A stretch of DNA of 16,718 nt, from contig JAEWYJ010000343.1 of the NCBI GenBank assembly GCA_023395695.1, forward strand, positions 1-16,718, written 5' to 3'. Position 1 is the first letter of the stretch, and each line of letters begins with the position of its first letter. The DNA is from Bacillota bacterium (lineage in GTDB: Bacteria; Bacillota; Clostridia; Oscillospirales; Ruminococcaceae). Below the pieces are notes generated by a model that worked only from the letters and a program-made list of their open reading frames with translations, was not told where the DNA came from and did not search any database. Positions 1-7,800 of this stretch are shown here, one piece after another. The position numbers and the translations under genes were made by a program.

Positions 1-657
1 GAACATGTCCTCCTCAAACTTGGGCAGCTGACCGGTGCCGGTCATAGAAGCGCGGTTTGCAATAAAGGGCGGCTGAATCTCCGTGTAGCCGTTGGCGGTG
101 TGAGTGTTGAGAAAGTAATTGATGATGGCGCGTTCCAGACGTGCGCCAAGGTCGCGGTAAAAATGAAAGCGCTTGCCGGTCACCTTTGCGGCCCGTTCAG
201 GGTCAAGAATACCCAAATCGGCGCCGATGTCCCAATGGGCCTTCGGCTCAAACGGAAAGTCGACAGGGGTGCCCCAGCGCCGAACCTCAACATTCTCGCT
301 GTCATCCTTGCCCACCGGTACGCTTTCGTGCGGCATGTTCGGAATAGAGAGCGCCAGGTCGCGCTGCTTGCCCTCCAGCGCCGAAAGCTGCTGGTCCAGT
401 TCGCCAACCTTACCGGCAATTTCCTTCATCTCAGCCATGACGGCCGAAATGTCGCCGCCTGCCTTTTTAATGGCGGGAATCTCGCGGCTGGCCTGATTCT
501 GCCGCGCCTTGAGCGTCTCGGCCTGTGCGGTAATGGCGCGGCGTTCGGTGTCAATCTCAAGAATTTCGTCGACGACGGCGTCAAGATTCTTATTGCGGTT
601 GCGGCAGGCCTGCTTTACCTGCTCGGGGTTTTGTCTGATTGTTTTCATATCCAGCAT
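1..657 (-). CDS. serS: Seryl-tRNA synthetase, 5' part (cut by the left window edge)
   Basis: Charges tRNA-Ser with serine in the cytoplasm (class II synthetase). The 219 visible codons begin [14 protein letters not shown], the usual SerRS opening. Residues from about 25 to 100 form the long charged helical hairpin (tRNA-binding coiled-coil arm). They are followed by a stretch ending in MPHESVPVG and by the start of the catalytic core, including LERAIINYF and the [14 protein letters not shown] stretch at the window edge. The remaining C-terminal catalytic part, with motifs 2 and 3, lies outside the window. The start is ATG at 657; a GGGTGAAG stretch upstream is a weak ribosome site, and an ATG three codons downstream would lose the conserved MLD. 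The gene follows parB by 62 bp on the same strand with no convincing terminator between them, so co-transcription with parAB is possible. Truncation is due to the window only. Confidence 0.95.
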   Translation of the reverse strand, partial: MLDMKTIRQNPEQVKQACRNRNKNLDAVVDEILEIDTERRAITAQAETLKARQNQASREIPAIKKAGGDISAVMAEMKEIAGKVGELDQQLSALEGKQRDLALSIPNMPHESVPVGKDDSENVEVRRWGTPVDFPFEPKAHWDIGADLGILDPERAAKVTGKRFHFYRDLGARLERAIINYFLNTHTANGYTEIQPPFIANRASMTGTGQLPKFEEDMF

Positions 658-719
658 GATGCTTCACCCATCCGTTTCTTTTACTGACTTTTTAAAAATA
701 ATCCGCGGTTTTCATACCG

Positions 720-1565
720 TTATTTTCCCAGCTTTTTGCCCAGCTCGCGCAGCTCCTCGTCGGAGTAAAACTCCAGCACCAGTTCACCCTTGCCCTTACC
801 CTTGGGTACAACCCGCACCCGGCGGGACAGCGTGTCCTTAAGCGCCAGCTCCATCTCGCGGTAAAATGACGGCGAAGGCGGGGCTGTCCGGGGCGCCGGC
901 TGCACCTTTTGCAGCTGCTTGACCAGTTGCTCGGTCTGGCGTACCGACAGTGCCTGCGAAACAACACGGTTGGCCGCCTCCAACGCATCTCTGCCGCCAA
1001 GCGGCAGCAGCGCGCGCGCATGCCCTGCCGAAAGGTTGCCCTTTTCCAGCATGGATAATACTTCCTTGGGTAAACTCAGCAGGCGTAGCGCGTTGGCGAC
1101 GGCCGACCGAGATCGCCCGACCCGCTGCGCAATACGCTCCTGCGTCATCGCAAAGGTTTCCATCAGCGTGCGGTAGCCCATTGCTTCTTCTATCGGGTTT
1201 AAATCGGCGCGGACCAAATTTTCAACCAGCGCCACCTCAAAGGCCTGCTCGTCGGTCAGCTCGCGGATGATAACCGGCAGCTCGGTCAGCCCCGCAATAC
1301 GCGAGGCGCGCCAGCGGCGCTCTCCCGCGACAATCTGATAGCGCCCGTTGGGCCGCGGCCGCACAACCAGCGGCTGCAAGATTCCGTGCTCCTTAATCGA
1401 CTCGGCCAGCTGCGAGAGCGCCTCGGGAGAAAACTCCTTTCGGGGCTGCTCCTGATTGGGCTCTATTTCGCCAATGGCAAGGGTTGAGACCGAAACGTCG
1501 GCGGTATCGTTATCGGCGAAAAGCGCTTCAAGTCCCTTGCCAAGGCCGCGCTTAGGTTTTGCCAT
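720..1565 (-). CDS. parB: Chromosome-partitioning protein ParB (Spo0J family)
   Basis: ParB/Spo0J binds parS sites near the origin, spreads as a CTP-dependent clamp, loads SMC and stimulates the ParA ATPase. The 281-residue protein has the family layout: a basic N-terminal start MAKPKRGLGKGLEALF, the ParB N-terminal domain with the CTP-binding motif GERRWRA (about residues 81-87), the ENLVRADLNP box (about 115-124), a helix-turn-helix around 140-162, and a basic C-terminal dimerisation domain. Length is normal for the family. I prefer ATG at 1565; the GTG at 1574 is in frame, but GAGG lies only 2 nt before it, while the spacing to 1565 is about 11 nt and MAKPKRGLGKGL is the usual family N-terminus. 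The gene follows parA by about 53 bp and precedes serS. I found no parS site in this window. Confidence 0.95.
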   Translation of the reverse strand: MAKPKRGLGKGLEALFADNDTADVSVSTLAIGEIEPNQEQPRKEFSPEALSQLAESIKEHGILQPLVVRPRPNGRYQIVAGERRWRASRIAGLTELPVIIRELTDEQAFEVALVENLVRADLNPIEEAMGYRTLMETFAMTQERIAQRVGRSRSAVANALRLLSLPKEVLSMLEKGNLSAGHARALLPLGGRDALEAANRVVSQALSVRQTEQLVKQLQKVQPAPRTAPPSPSFYREMELALKDTLSRRVRVVPKGKGKGELVLEFYSDEELRELGKKLGK

Positions 1566-1618
1566 AGCATTCACATCCTCTTTTGGTTCATTATGCAGCC
1601 CTGTGTATCAGCGGCCTT

Positions 1619-2383
1619 TCAGGGGGAATTTTTAAGCAGCTCCGCGGCCAGCTCGCAATAGGCGGCGGTGCCTTTTGAGATCCGGTCGTAATAAAGCACC
1701 GGCATACCAAAACCCGGCGCTTCCGAAAGGCGGACATTACGGGGAATGACCGTCTTAAAAACCTTTTTGGGAAAGAATTTTTTAACCTCATCCACCACCT
1801 GAAGCGTCAGGTTTAAGCGCCCGTCGTACATGGTCAGCAGTACGCCCTCAATGTCAATACGGGCGTTATACAGCCGCTTGACCTGACGCACCGTCGCCAT
1901 AAGCTGCGAAAGCCCCTCCAGCGCATAATATTCGCACTGAATGGGGATCAAAATAGTGTCGGATGCGGTCAGTGCGTTGAGCGTCACCAACCCGAGTGAG
2001 GGCGGGCAGTCAATCAGAATATAATCGTAGCTTTCTTTGACCGGGAGAATGGCCGAACGCAATCTGTAAACGCGCTCCGGCAGGTCGACCAGTTCAATTT
2101 CAGCCGCGGCAAGGTCGATGCCGGCCGGCAGAATATCCACCTTTTTAAAAGGCGTGGTCAGTCGAACCTCGTCGGCGCGCGCGCCTTCAACCAAAAGGTG
2201 GTAGGTGGATTTTTTCAGGTCCTTCTTATTGACGCCGAAGCCGCTGGTGGAATTGCCCTGCGGATCAGCGTCCACCAAAAGCACCCGTTTCCCCATGTCT
2301 CCGAGCGATGCGGCCAGATTAACAGCTGTAGTGGTTTTGCCCACGCCGCCTTTTTGGTTGGTGACGGCAATAACACGGCCCAT
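1619..2383 (-). CDS. parA: Chromosome-partitioning ATPase ParA (Soj)
   Basis: ParA/Soj is a deviant-Walker ATPase that works with ParB in origin segregation and, in Bacillus, in control of DnaA. The 254-residue product begins MGRVIAVTNQKGGVGKTTT: the deviant Walker A lysine is K11 and the P-loop lysine K16. DADPQGNSTSG (Walker A') and LIDCPPSLG (Walker B) follow. Length is typical. Start choice: GGAGGG lies 6 nt before the ATG at 2383; an in-frame ATG two codons upstream (2389) directly abuts the GGAGGG and so is less likely, and longer in-frame extensions are not supported. parB follows immediately. An extended -10 promoter lies about 170 bp upstream, and the leader in between contains a possible attenuator. 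Confidence 0.96.
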   Translation of the reverse strand: MGRVIAVTNQKGGVGKTTTAVNLAASLGDMGKRVLLVDADPQGNSTSGFGVNKKDLKKSTYHLLVEGARADEVRLTTPFKKVDILPAGIDLAAAEIELVDLPERVYRLRSAILPVKESYDYILIDCPPSLGLVTLNALTASDTILIPIQCEYYALEGLSQLMATVRQVKRLYNARIDIEGVLLTMYDGRLNLTLQVVDEVKKFFPKKVFKTVIPRNVRLSEAPGFGMPVLYYDRISKGTAAYCELAAELLKNSP

Positions 2384-2459
2384 TAGCATCCCTCCGTTTT
2401 CGTTATACAATTCCCCTGCGGGCAACAGACAGCCCCAGCGGCTTGCTTTATCTCCCATT

Positions 2460-2545
2460 GCGCTTTACCCGGTCTAAAAAAACGCGGTGCAAGGCTTAAG
2501 CCCCTCCGACAGGGAAACAATATATCGGCACCGATTTTATAAGTA
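2460..2545 (-). promoter_or_regulatory. Candidate attenuator-like structure in the parA leader
   Basis: In the transcript expected from the parA promoter, CGGUGC (plus-strand 2528-2533) can pair with GCACCG (2485-2490), enclosing CCCU/AGGG and GGGGC-UUAA-GCCUU hairpins. A run of seven U follows 2 nt later (A tract at 2476-2482 on the plus strand). The shape is that of an intrinsic terminator or attenuator between promoter and gene, but the stem closing next to the U run is only six pairs and encloses a branched loop, so the call is tentative. Confidence 0.3.
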
Positions 2546-2551
2546 AATGTT

Positions 2552-2560
2552 ATTATAGCA
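2552..2560 (-). promoter_or_regulatory. parA promoter, extended -10
   Basis: On the minus strand the sequence reads TGC-TATAAT, a perfect -10 with an extended TGn element (TATAAT at 2557-2552). No good -35 lies 16-18 nt upstream (best TGGCGT), which is common for extended -10 promoters. The predicted start near 2545 leaves a leader of about 160 nt before parA. It is divergent from the coaX promoter about 75 bp away. Confidence 0.6.
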
Positions 2561-2633
2561 TAAATCAGATAATAACGCCAGATTTGCCATAAAATTCACC
2601 GATTAAATTACACCTGTCTAAAAGCATCGTTTC

Positions 2634-2663
2634 TTGACAAAAACGGCATACAGGGCTTATTAT
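2634..2663 (+). promoter_or_regulatory. coaX promoter (sigma-A type)
   Basis: A perfect -35 TTGACA (2634-2639) is followed after 18 nt by TATTAT (2658-2663, five of six matches). The expected start is near 2670, about 29 nt before the coaX ATG. The 315 bp between parA and coaX hold this promoter, the divergent parA promoter and the parA leader; I see nothing else in them. Confidence 0.7.
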
Positions 2664-2698
2664 TGGTATGCATAAAAATCCGCTGCGGAGGCACGTTT

Positions 2699-3463
2699 AT
2701 GATTCTGACCATAGATATAGGCAACTCCAACATTGTTTTTGGTGTTCAAGGGCAGGACGGGCTGACATTTTCCGCCCGGGTAAAGACTGACCCGCTGCGT
2801 ACCGATACCGAGCACGCGGTGCTGCTTTCCAACATTTTTACGCTGCATGACGTTAAGACGCAGGCGCTGACCGGCGCGGCTATCTCCTCAGTGGTGCCCA
2901 ATCTGACGCCGGTGATCAAGCAGGCAATCGAAATGATCTGCCCCATTCCCGTTCTGGCAGTCGGCCCCGGCGTCAAGACCGGGCTTAATATCCGCATAGA
3001 CGACCCAAGCACGCTGGCAGCCGACCTCTGCTGCACGGCGGTGGGCGCTATGACCAAATATCCGCTGCCCGCAATTATTGTCGATCTTGGCACGGCAACC
3101 AAAATAACCGTTGTGGATGCCAACAGGGCTTACATCGGCGGCGCAATAGCCCCCGGTGTGCTGGTGTCGCTGGGTGCGCTGGCCAAAAGCACGGCGCTGC
3201 TGCCTGCGGTGGGTCTGAGCAGCGAGCTGAAGGTCATCTGCACCGAAACGGTGGACGCCATGATGTCCGGCAGCATTCTGGGCACCGCATCCATGGTCGA
3301 CGGTATGATTGACCGCTTTACCGAGGTGCTCGGCGCGGTTAAGACCGTTGTGGCCTGCGGCGGGCTGGCGAATGCCGTTATCCCCCATTGCAAGCATGCG
3401 GTCACCATCGACAACGACCTGCTGTTAGACGGCCTGCTGGCCATCTACAAAAAAAATGTGTAA
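2699..3463 (+). CDS. coaX: Type III pantothenate kinase
   Basis: Phosphorylates pantothenate to 4'-phosphopantothenate, the first step of coenzyme A synthesis, in the cytoplasm. The 254-residue protein belongs to the ASKHA fold: an N-terminal phosphate motif DIGNSN (D6), the GPGVKTGLNI segment, LAADLCCTAVGA, the second phosphate/adenosine motif VDLGTATK, then GGAIAPG. Length matches the type III family. Type III enzymes are generally reported not to be feedback-inhibited by CoA, unlike type I. Start: GGAGG at 2687-2691 lies 7 nt before ATG 2699; an in-frame start at 2663 overlaps the -10 element and can be dismissed. The gene is first in a likely two-gene operon with an ECF S component 76 bp downstream. 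Confidence 0.95.
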   Translation: MILTIDIGNSNIVFGVQGQDGLTFSARVKTDPLRTDTEHAVLLSNIFTLHDVKTQALTGAAISSVVPNLTPVIKQAIEMICPIPVLAVGPGVKTGLNIRIDDPSTLAADLCCTAVGAMTKYPLPAIIVDLGTATKITVVDANRAYIGGAIAPGVLVSLGALAKSTALLPAVGLSSELKVICTETVDAMMSGSILGTASMVDGMIDRFTEVLGAVKTVVACGGLANAVIPHCKHAVTIDNDLLLDGLLAIYKKNV

Positions 3464-3465
3464 CA

Positions 3466-3482
3466 GGCCCGCGCTGCGGGCC
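3466..3482 (+). other. Intercistronic stem-loop between coaX and the ECF gene
   Basis: A perfect 7-bp GC stem (GGCCCGC / GCGGGCC) with a 3-nt loop starts 3 nt after the coaX stop. No U run follows on the plus strand, so it is not a standard terminator; it may stabilise or tune expression between the two genes. It ends 44 nt before the AAGGAG ribosome site of the next gene. Confidence 0.55.
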
Positions 3483-3539
3483 AGGTTATAAAAAATGCGC
3501 CGCATCCCGTTTTGGCGAGCGGCAGCAAGGAGAATGACA

Positions 3540-4160
3540 ATGTCACACTTAAAGAAAAAGCGCAGCGCAGGCAAAATGGTGCGTACCGCACTGCTGACGG
3601 CAATTATTTTTGTCATGGCGTTTACGCCGCTGGGGTATTTTAAGACCGGGGGCCTGAGCATTACGCTGCTGCCGGTGCCGGTGATTATCGGCGCCATTAT
3701 TATGGGCCCGATGACGGGGGCCTTGCTGGGGCTGGCCTTTGGTATAACGTCGGTGATACAGTGCTTTGGGCTTGAGCCGTTTGGCACCGCACTGATGGGC
3801 ATTAACCCTGTCGGCACCCTGCTGACCTGTCTGCTGCCCCGCGCCGCAATGGGTTTTTTAACCGGTGTTATCTTTGCTGGGCTGTACCGGATTGACAAAA
3901 AGAAGCTGCTCTCGTTTGCCGTCACCAGCCTGCTGGGCGCACTGATGAACACGGCGTTCTTTATGAGCTTTCTCGTGCTCTTTTTTTATCATACGGATTT
4001 TTTGCAAAAAATTATTGCCGGCATGGGTACTGGCAGCATTCTTTCGTTTGTCCTGGCCTTTGTCGGCATTAACGGCTTGATTGAAGCGGCGGCCTGCTGC
4101 GTACTGGCGGGCGCTATTTCAAAGGCACTGCATACGGTCACCGCACGGCAGCGCCTGTAG
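3540..4160 (+). CDS. ECF transporter substrate-binding (S) component, probably for pantothenate
   Basis: An integral membrane protein of 206 residues with about six hydrophobic segments and short loops. A basic N-terminus (MSHLKKKRSAGK) precedes helix 1. The TLLPVPVIIGAIIMGPMTG segment, with a following G-rich helix, is typical of ECF S components, which capture a vitamin and dock onto the shared EcfA/EcfA'/EcfT module encoded elsewhere. The substrate cannot be read from the sequence; position directly after coaX, in the same probable operon, suggests pantothenate (PanT-like). Start: AAGGAG (3527-3532) lies 7 nt before ATG 3540, whereas the ATG at 3534 is only 1 nt away; the longer in-frame start at 3495 lacks a ribosome site. 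A terminator follows about 100 bp downstream. Confidence 0.85.
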   Translation: MSHLKKKRSAGKMVRTALLTAIIFVMAFTPLGYFKTGGLSITLLPVPVIIGAIIMGPMTGALLGLAFGITSVIQCFGLEPFGTALMGINPVGTLLTCLLPRAAMGFLTGVIFAGLYRIDKKKLLSFAVTSLLGALMNTAFFMSFLVLFFYHTDFLQKIIAGMGTGSILSFVLAFVGINGLIEAAACCVLAGAISKALHTVTARQRL

Positions 4161-4258
4161 TAAAGGCTTTACTTGGGTGAACATAGGCCGTGCTTTGCAC
4201 CGCAGCCGGAGCATCGGGTGCGGGAATAGCATTGCGATTGATGTATAAAATAATAAAT

Positions 4259-4300
4259 ACCGGGTGGCTGCGTTTTAAAACAAGGTCACCCGGTGTTTTT
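4259..4300 (+). terminator. Intrinsic terminator of the coaX-ECF operon
   Basis: ACCGGGTG (4259-4266) pairs with CACCCGGT (4287-4294). The stem extends inward by three pairs including G-U wobbles, with a loop of about 14 nt, and is followed by GTTTTT (4295-4300). It lies about 100 nt after the ECF gene stop on the same strand. The 98 bp between stop and stem contain nothing I recognise. Confidence 0.8.
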
Positions 4301-4505
4301 AATATCTGTCGGCACATACTGTTTTTAGACGGCACAGCCTTTTGCAGGCATGTGCATACGGCTTATAGGCGACAAACTTAAAAAACGAACTGCCTTGGCG
4401 GCCTATTTTCCACGCCGCTGCGTTATCCTCCTTGACGGGCGCCAGCCCGCCTGCGTCGTCTGCCTTGCGGCACAAAAAATAGCCGCTCCAATTCAGTACC
4501 GCTTT
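4299..4505 (-). other. Open stretch without a start codon (possible repeat or gene remnant)
   Basis: On the minus strand a 68-codon frame is open from just after a TGA at 4508-4506 to a TAA at 4301-4299. It has no ATG or GTG, only a possible internal TTG. The conceptual product includes LAPVKEDNAAAWKIGRQG and reads like a coded sequence (mixed polar and aromatic residues) rather than random translation. A GGAGG inside the frame is followed by no start at a suitable distance. It could be a remnant of a gene, a dispersed repeat with a conserved frame, or chance. The plus-strand frames over the same region look like noise. Confidence 0.3.
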
Positions 4506-4548
4506 TCAAGTTGGTCGACTATAATACCGATTTTTTTGCTTGATTCCC

Positions 4549-4577
4549 TTTTCTCATTTCGCCGGGTGCGGTATAAT
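4549..4577 (+). promoter_or_regulatory. Candidate promoter upstream of the three-gene cassette
   Basis: A perfect TATAAT stands at 4572-4577, with a T-rich, weak -35 (TTTTCT at 4549-4554) 17 nt upstream. The predicted start is near 4583. It points toward the large multidomain gene, but a terminator-shaped hairpin lies about 100 nt downstream, so it could also drive a short RNA. The region 4301-4894 has no other gene I can support. Confidence 0.5.
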
Positions 4578-4683
4578 AACAAAAAAAGGCAATGCAAAAC
4601 ACCTTCTGTGCAAGAGCGATGGCGTTCAGGCCCGCTCTGGCGGGGGCTGTGGCCGCTAAACCGGTATTATATAAAACCGTTTA

Positions 4684-4711
4684 AAAGCAGGCCTTGTTTT
4701 TAGCCTGTTTT
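4684..4711 (+). terminator. Terminator-shaped hairpin in the leader of the multidomain gene
   Basis: AAAGCAGGC (4684-4692) pairs with GCCTGTTTT (4703-4711), nine pairs with one G-U, around a 10-nt T-rich loop. The A tract/GC stem/U tract layout is that of an intrinsic terminator. It sits about 100 nt after the start predicted from the TATAAT at 4572 and covers the TTG at 4694 that opens the longest version of the reading frame. It may end a short RNA or act as an attenuator for the cassette. Confidence 0.5.
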
Positions 4712-4894
4712 GCTTTGCGCAACATGGCCGTATCCGGGCCCGTGCCGGCCCATCTGTATTTTGTGCCTCGGGGGTTGCATAAAAGAGCTTTGCCAATCCC
4801 ATATCCATCCCTTAATCTTTGGGCGGTTCCCCCAACGTCGTTTGTTATTGAACCAGATGAAACGCCGCCTTATGCGGGCAGCTTGGAGGATATT

Positions 4895-7800
4895 ATGGAG
4901 GATTACTTTGCCCGGCGGGTCGGCGCGCGTATTTTTCAGGCACTGACCGAAAAGCGTTTTTTAAACAAGCTGACCATGCCGCAGCAGTCGGCCGAGCTGC
5001 TTTTCGGGCGCATCGACTGGTCGGACGTGGCGCGCGCCCTGCCGCCCGCCCGGCAACGGATAACCGGCGGCGAGGCGCTGGCCGTTGCCCGCCCGCTGCT
5101 TGAGCGCATTGCGCCGGAGCCGCCCGGGGGCTGGTTAAATTGCGCGTACCAGACCGCCAACGCGCTGCAGTTCCCACCCACCGAGGCGCTGTATGACGAC
5201 CGGCAGCGGGACGGTGCGCTGTGCTACCTGCGTATTTTGCAGCAGCTGCTGGCGGAAGAGCGAGCGGCGCTGCCTTTTTCGCCCCGGTATGACTTTGCCC
5301 TTTGCACCGAGCAGGAGCTGGAGGGCAACGCCGGCGCTGATGAATACCGCCGGTTTTGCGAATGGTTCAAAGAGGATTTTGTTTATGAGCTGCTGCGGCT
5401 GGGCCACGAGTTGACGCCCTACCGCACGCTTGAGCATATTGCGGGCGTACACCATGTGGCTATGACCTGCGCCCGGGCGTTTTACGCGGGCGGCGGGCTG
5501 GTCGACCTGCCGTTGCTTTCCGCAGCCGCCGCCGTTCATGACATAGGCAAATTCGGCTGCAAGGCCGGCGAGCGGGTGCCTTACCTGCATTATCATTATA
5601 CCGACATCTGGTGTGACCGGCGCGGATTAAACGACGCCGGCCGCATTGCGGCAAATCACTCGGTGTGGGATCTTGAAATTGAGAATTTGTCCTCCGAATC
5701 GCTGTTGCTGGTTTACGCCGACTTTAGGGTCAAGCAGTCCCGCGACAAGAACGGGCAGGAGATTTCCGAAATCTTTTCGCTTGCGGATTCATTTGACGTT
5801 ATTTTGCAAAAGCTTGACAACGTGGACGCCGCCAAGCGCCGCCGTTACCAGTTCGTCTACGCCACGCTGCACGATTTTGAAGCGTACATGCGCTCGTTTG
5901 GCGTTGACACCACGTTAACGTTACCCACCGTGCCGCCTGCCCCAATGAAGGATGCCGCGCTGATGCATATGGACGAGGCTGTGTCGGCGCTACGGCACCG
6001 TGCAGTAGATCACAATATCCGCCTGATGCACCGGTTAAGCCATGACCAGCTGTTCGGCAACGTGCTGGAGGCAGCCCGAAGTGAAAAAAAGCCCGACCGG
6101 TTGCGGGCGTATGTGTCGGTGTTTGAAGAGTATTTTACCTATTGGAGCGCCGCACAAAAGGAGCAGATGCTTTCCTTTTTGTACGAGCTGCTCATGCACC
6201 CTGACGGCGATATACGCCGTCAGGCCGCTTCGCTGATCGGCCGTATTCTGGCCGGCTTCCATTCGGGCTACCGCAAGGAGCAGCCCGCCGGGTGTGAGCC
6301 GGCCCCCGGCGACAGGCGCCACCACGAGCTATGGCGCACGTATTTTGGCCTTTTAATCCATCCCGACAGCCGCTTAACGCCCCAGCAAACCAGCAAGATA
6401 CGCTACACAGCCAAGCTTGCGCTGGACGCGCTGCTCGACTCCTGCTCCGACACCGACGCCGCTGTTTTTGCCGCCGAGCTGTTCAGGCATTACGAAAACC
6501 CCGCCGCCGTTGAACCGGACGCTGCCTTTGCACTGCTCGACACCGTCGTGACCATTCCGGCGGCGTTCTGCGGCGTCATTCAGGCAACCAGACTGGCCCA
6601 TTTTGCAATGTGGTGGCTTAAAAACGGCGAGCCGGTTCAAAAAGCAGCGGCACTGCGCCTGTTTCGGCATCTGCTTTATATTTTGCCTGAAGAAACCCCG
6701 CTGCGCGAAGAAATTGCCCGAGCCGCCGAGTTGGCGGACTGTCAGGGCCATACGCCGTTGCTGTTTTTACAGGCGCATCTGGGCCGGATGCTCGGTTACG
6801 ACACCACGGCGCAGGACGCCTTTTTAAGTCGCCAGTCTGCGGTGTCCAACATTTTTTTGGATAACCTGAAAACCGCTACACCCTGGATTATGAAGGCTGT
6901 GGGCGTGGAATATTTGCTCGACCTTATCGAGCAGGGCAACCACACGAATATTTTGCATATTGCTACACATTTTTCCAATCTAATTAAGATGGGTGAAAAT
7001 GTGGTGGTTCGCCGCATGGCGGGTTCCTCGCTGTTGGCCATGGCCCCTGAGCTGACACCGGAGCGCCGCAACGAGATTGCCGTGGAGCTTTCAAAAGCGC
7101 TTGAAACCGGCCAGTCGGAGCCGGCAAAATATATTCCGGAATATCTGGGCCGTTTTGCGCTGTGGCTGCCGCCGCGCGAGCTTGACGAGCTGGTTGACCA
7201 GATGGAAAATCTGCTGTGCGCTGCCAGCAGCGTTGCGGTCAACGCCGGGCTCAATACGGTGGGGGCTATATTGGCGGGCTATGCCGTCTATGGGGAACGC
7301 TTTGGGCAGGAGGCCGCCGCGCTGCGGGTCAGACGCGACCGCCTGGCCGGGCTGTTGCTTAAAGGCCTTGCCTCTTACCGCGAGCCGGTGCGGCAGGAGA
7401 CGCTGCGGATATTGGGTGAGGCGCTGTTTGCCTCAAGGGTAATGCCCTATGCCGATAAAGCCGACCTGTTCAGACTGGTAGCCAAAAAGCTGCTTTGCTT
7501 AATCAGCGAGAACGAAGAACGTGAACTGACCTTTTTTTATACCGCCGCCGCGCTTTCGCATATTTATCGTTTTCTGGTGCTGTATAACATTGAGGACGGG
7601 CCGTTTAATTTTGCGTCGCCGCAGCGGGTCGCCTTTTTCCCCGGCACCTTTGACCCCTTCTCGCTTTCCCACAAGGGTATTGTGCAAGGCATTTGCGACA
7701 TGGGCTTTGAGGTGTATCTGGCTATCGACGAATTTTCCTGGTCAAAAAAAGCGCAGCCCGCGCTTGTGCGCCGCCAGATTGTCAACATGTCTGTGGCGGA

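Noticed and set aside
100..687. A 195-codon plus-strand frame at the left edge.
   Set aside because: It is antisense to serS, whose minus-strand translation matches SerRS throughout.
3425..3952. A 175-codon minus-strand open frame over the ECF gene.
   Set aside because: It is antisense to a membrane protein with clear helices and a ribosome site; the translation is low-complexity and unlike any family.
4520..4525. A second TATAAT upstream of the cassette.
   Set aside because: No -35 or extended -10 at suitable spacing, and a T7 run follows directly; the TATAAT at 4572 is the better candidate.
4350..4703. A 117-codon plus-strand open frame in the gap before the multidomain gene.
   Set aside because: No ribosome site, it runs through the promoter and the terminator-like hairpin, and its product looks like translated noncoding DNA.
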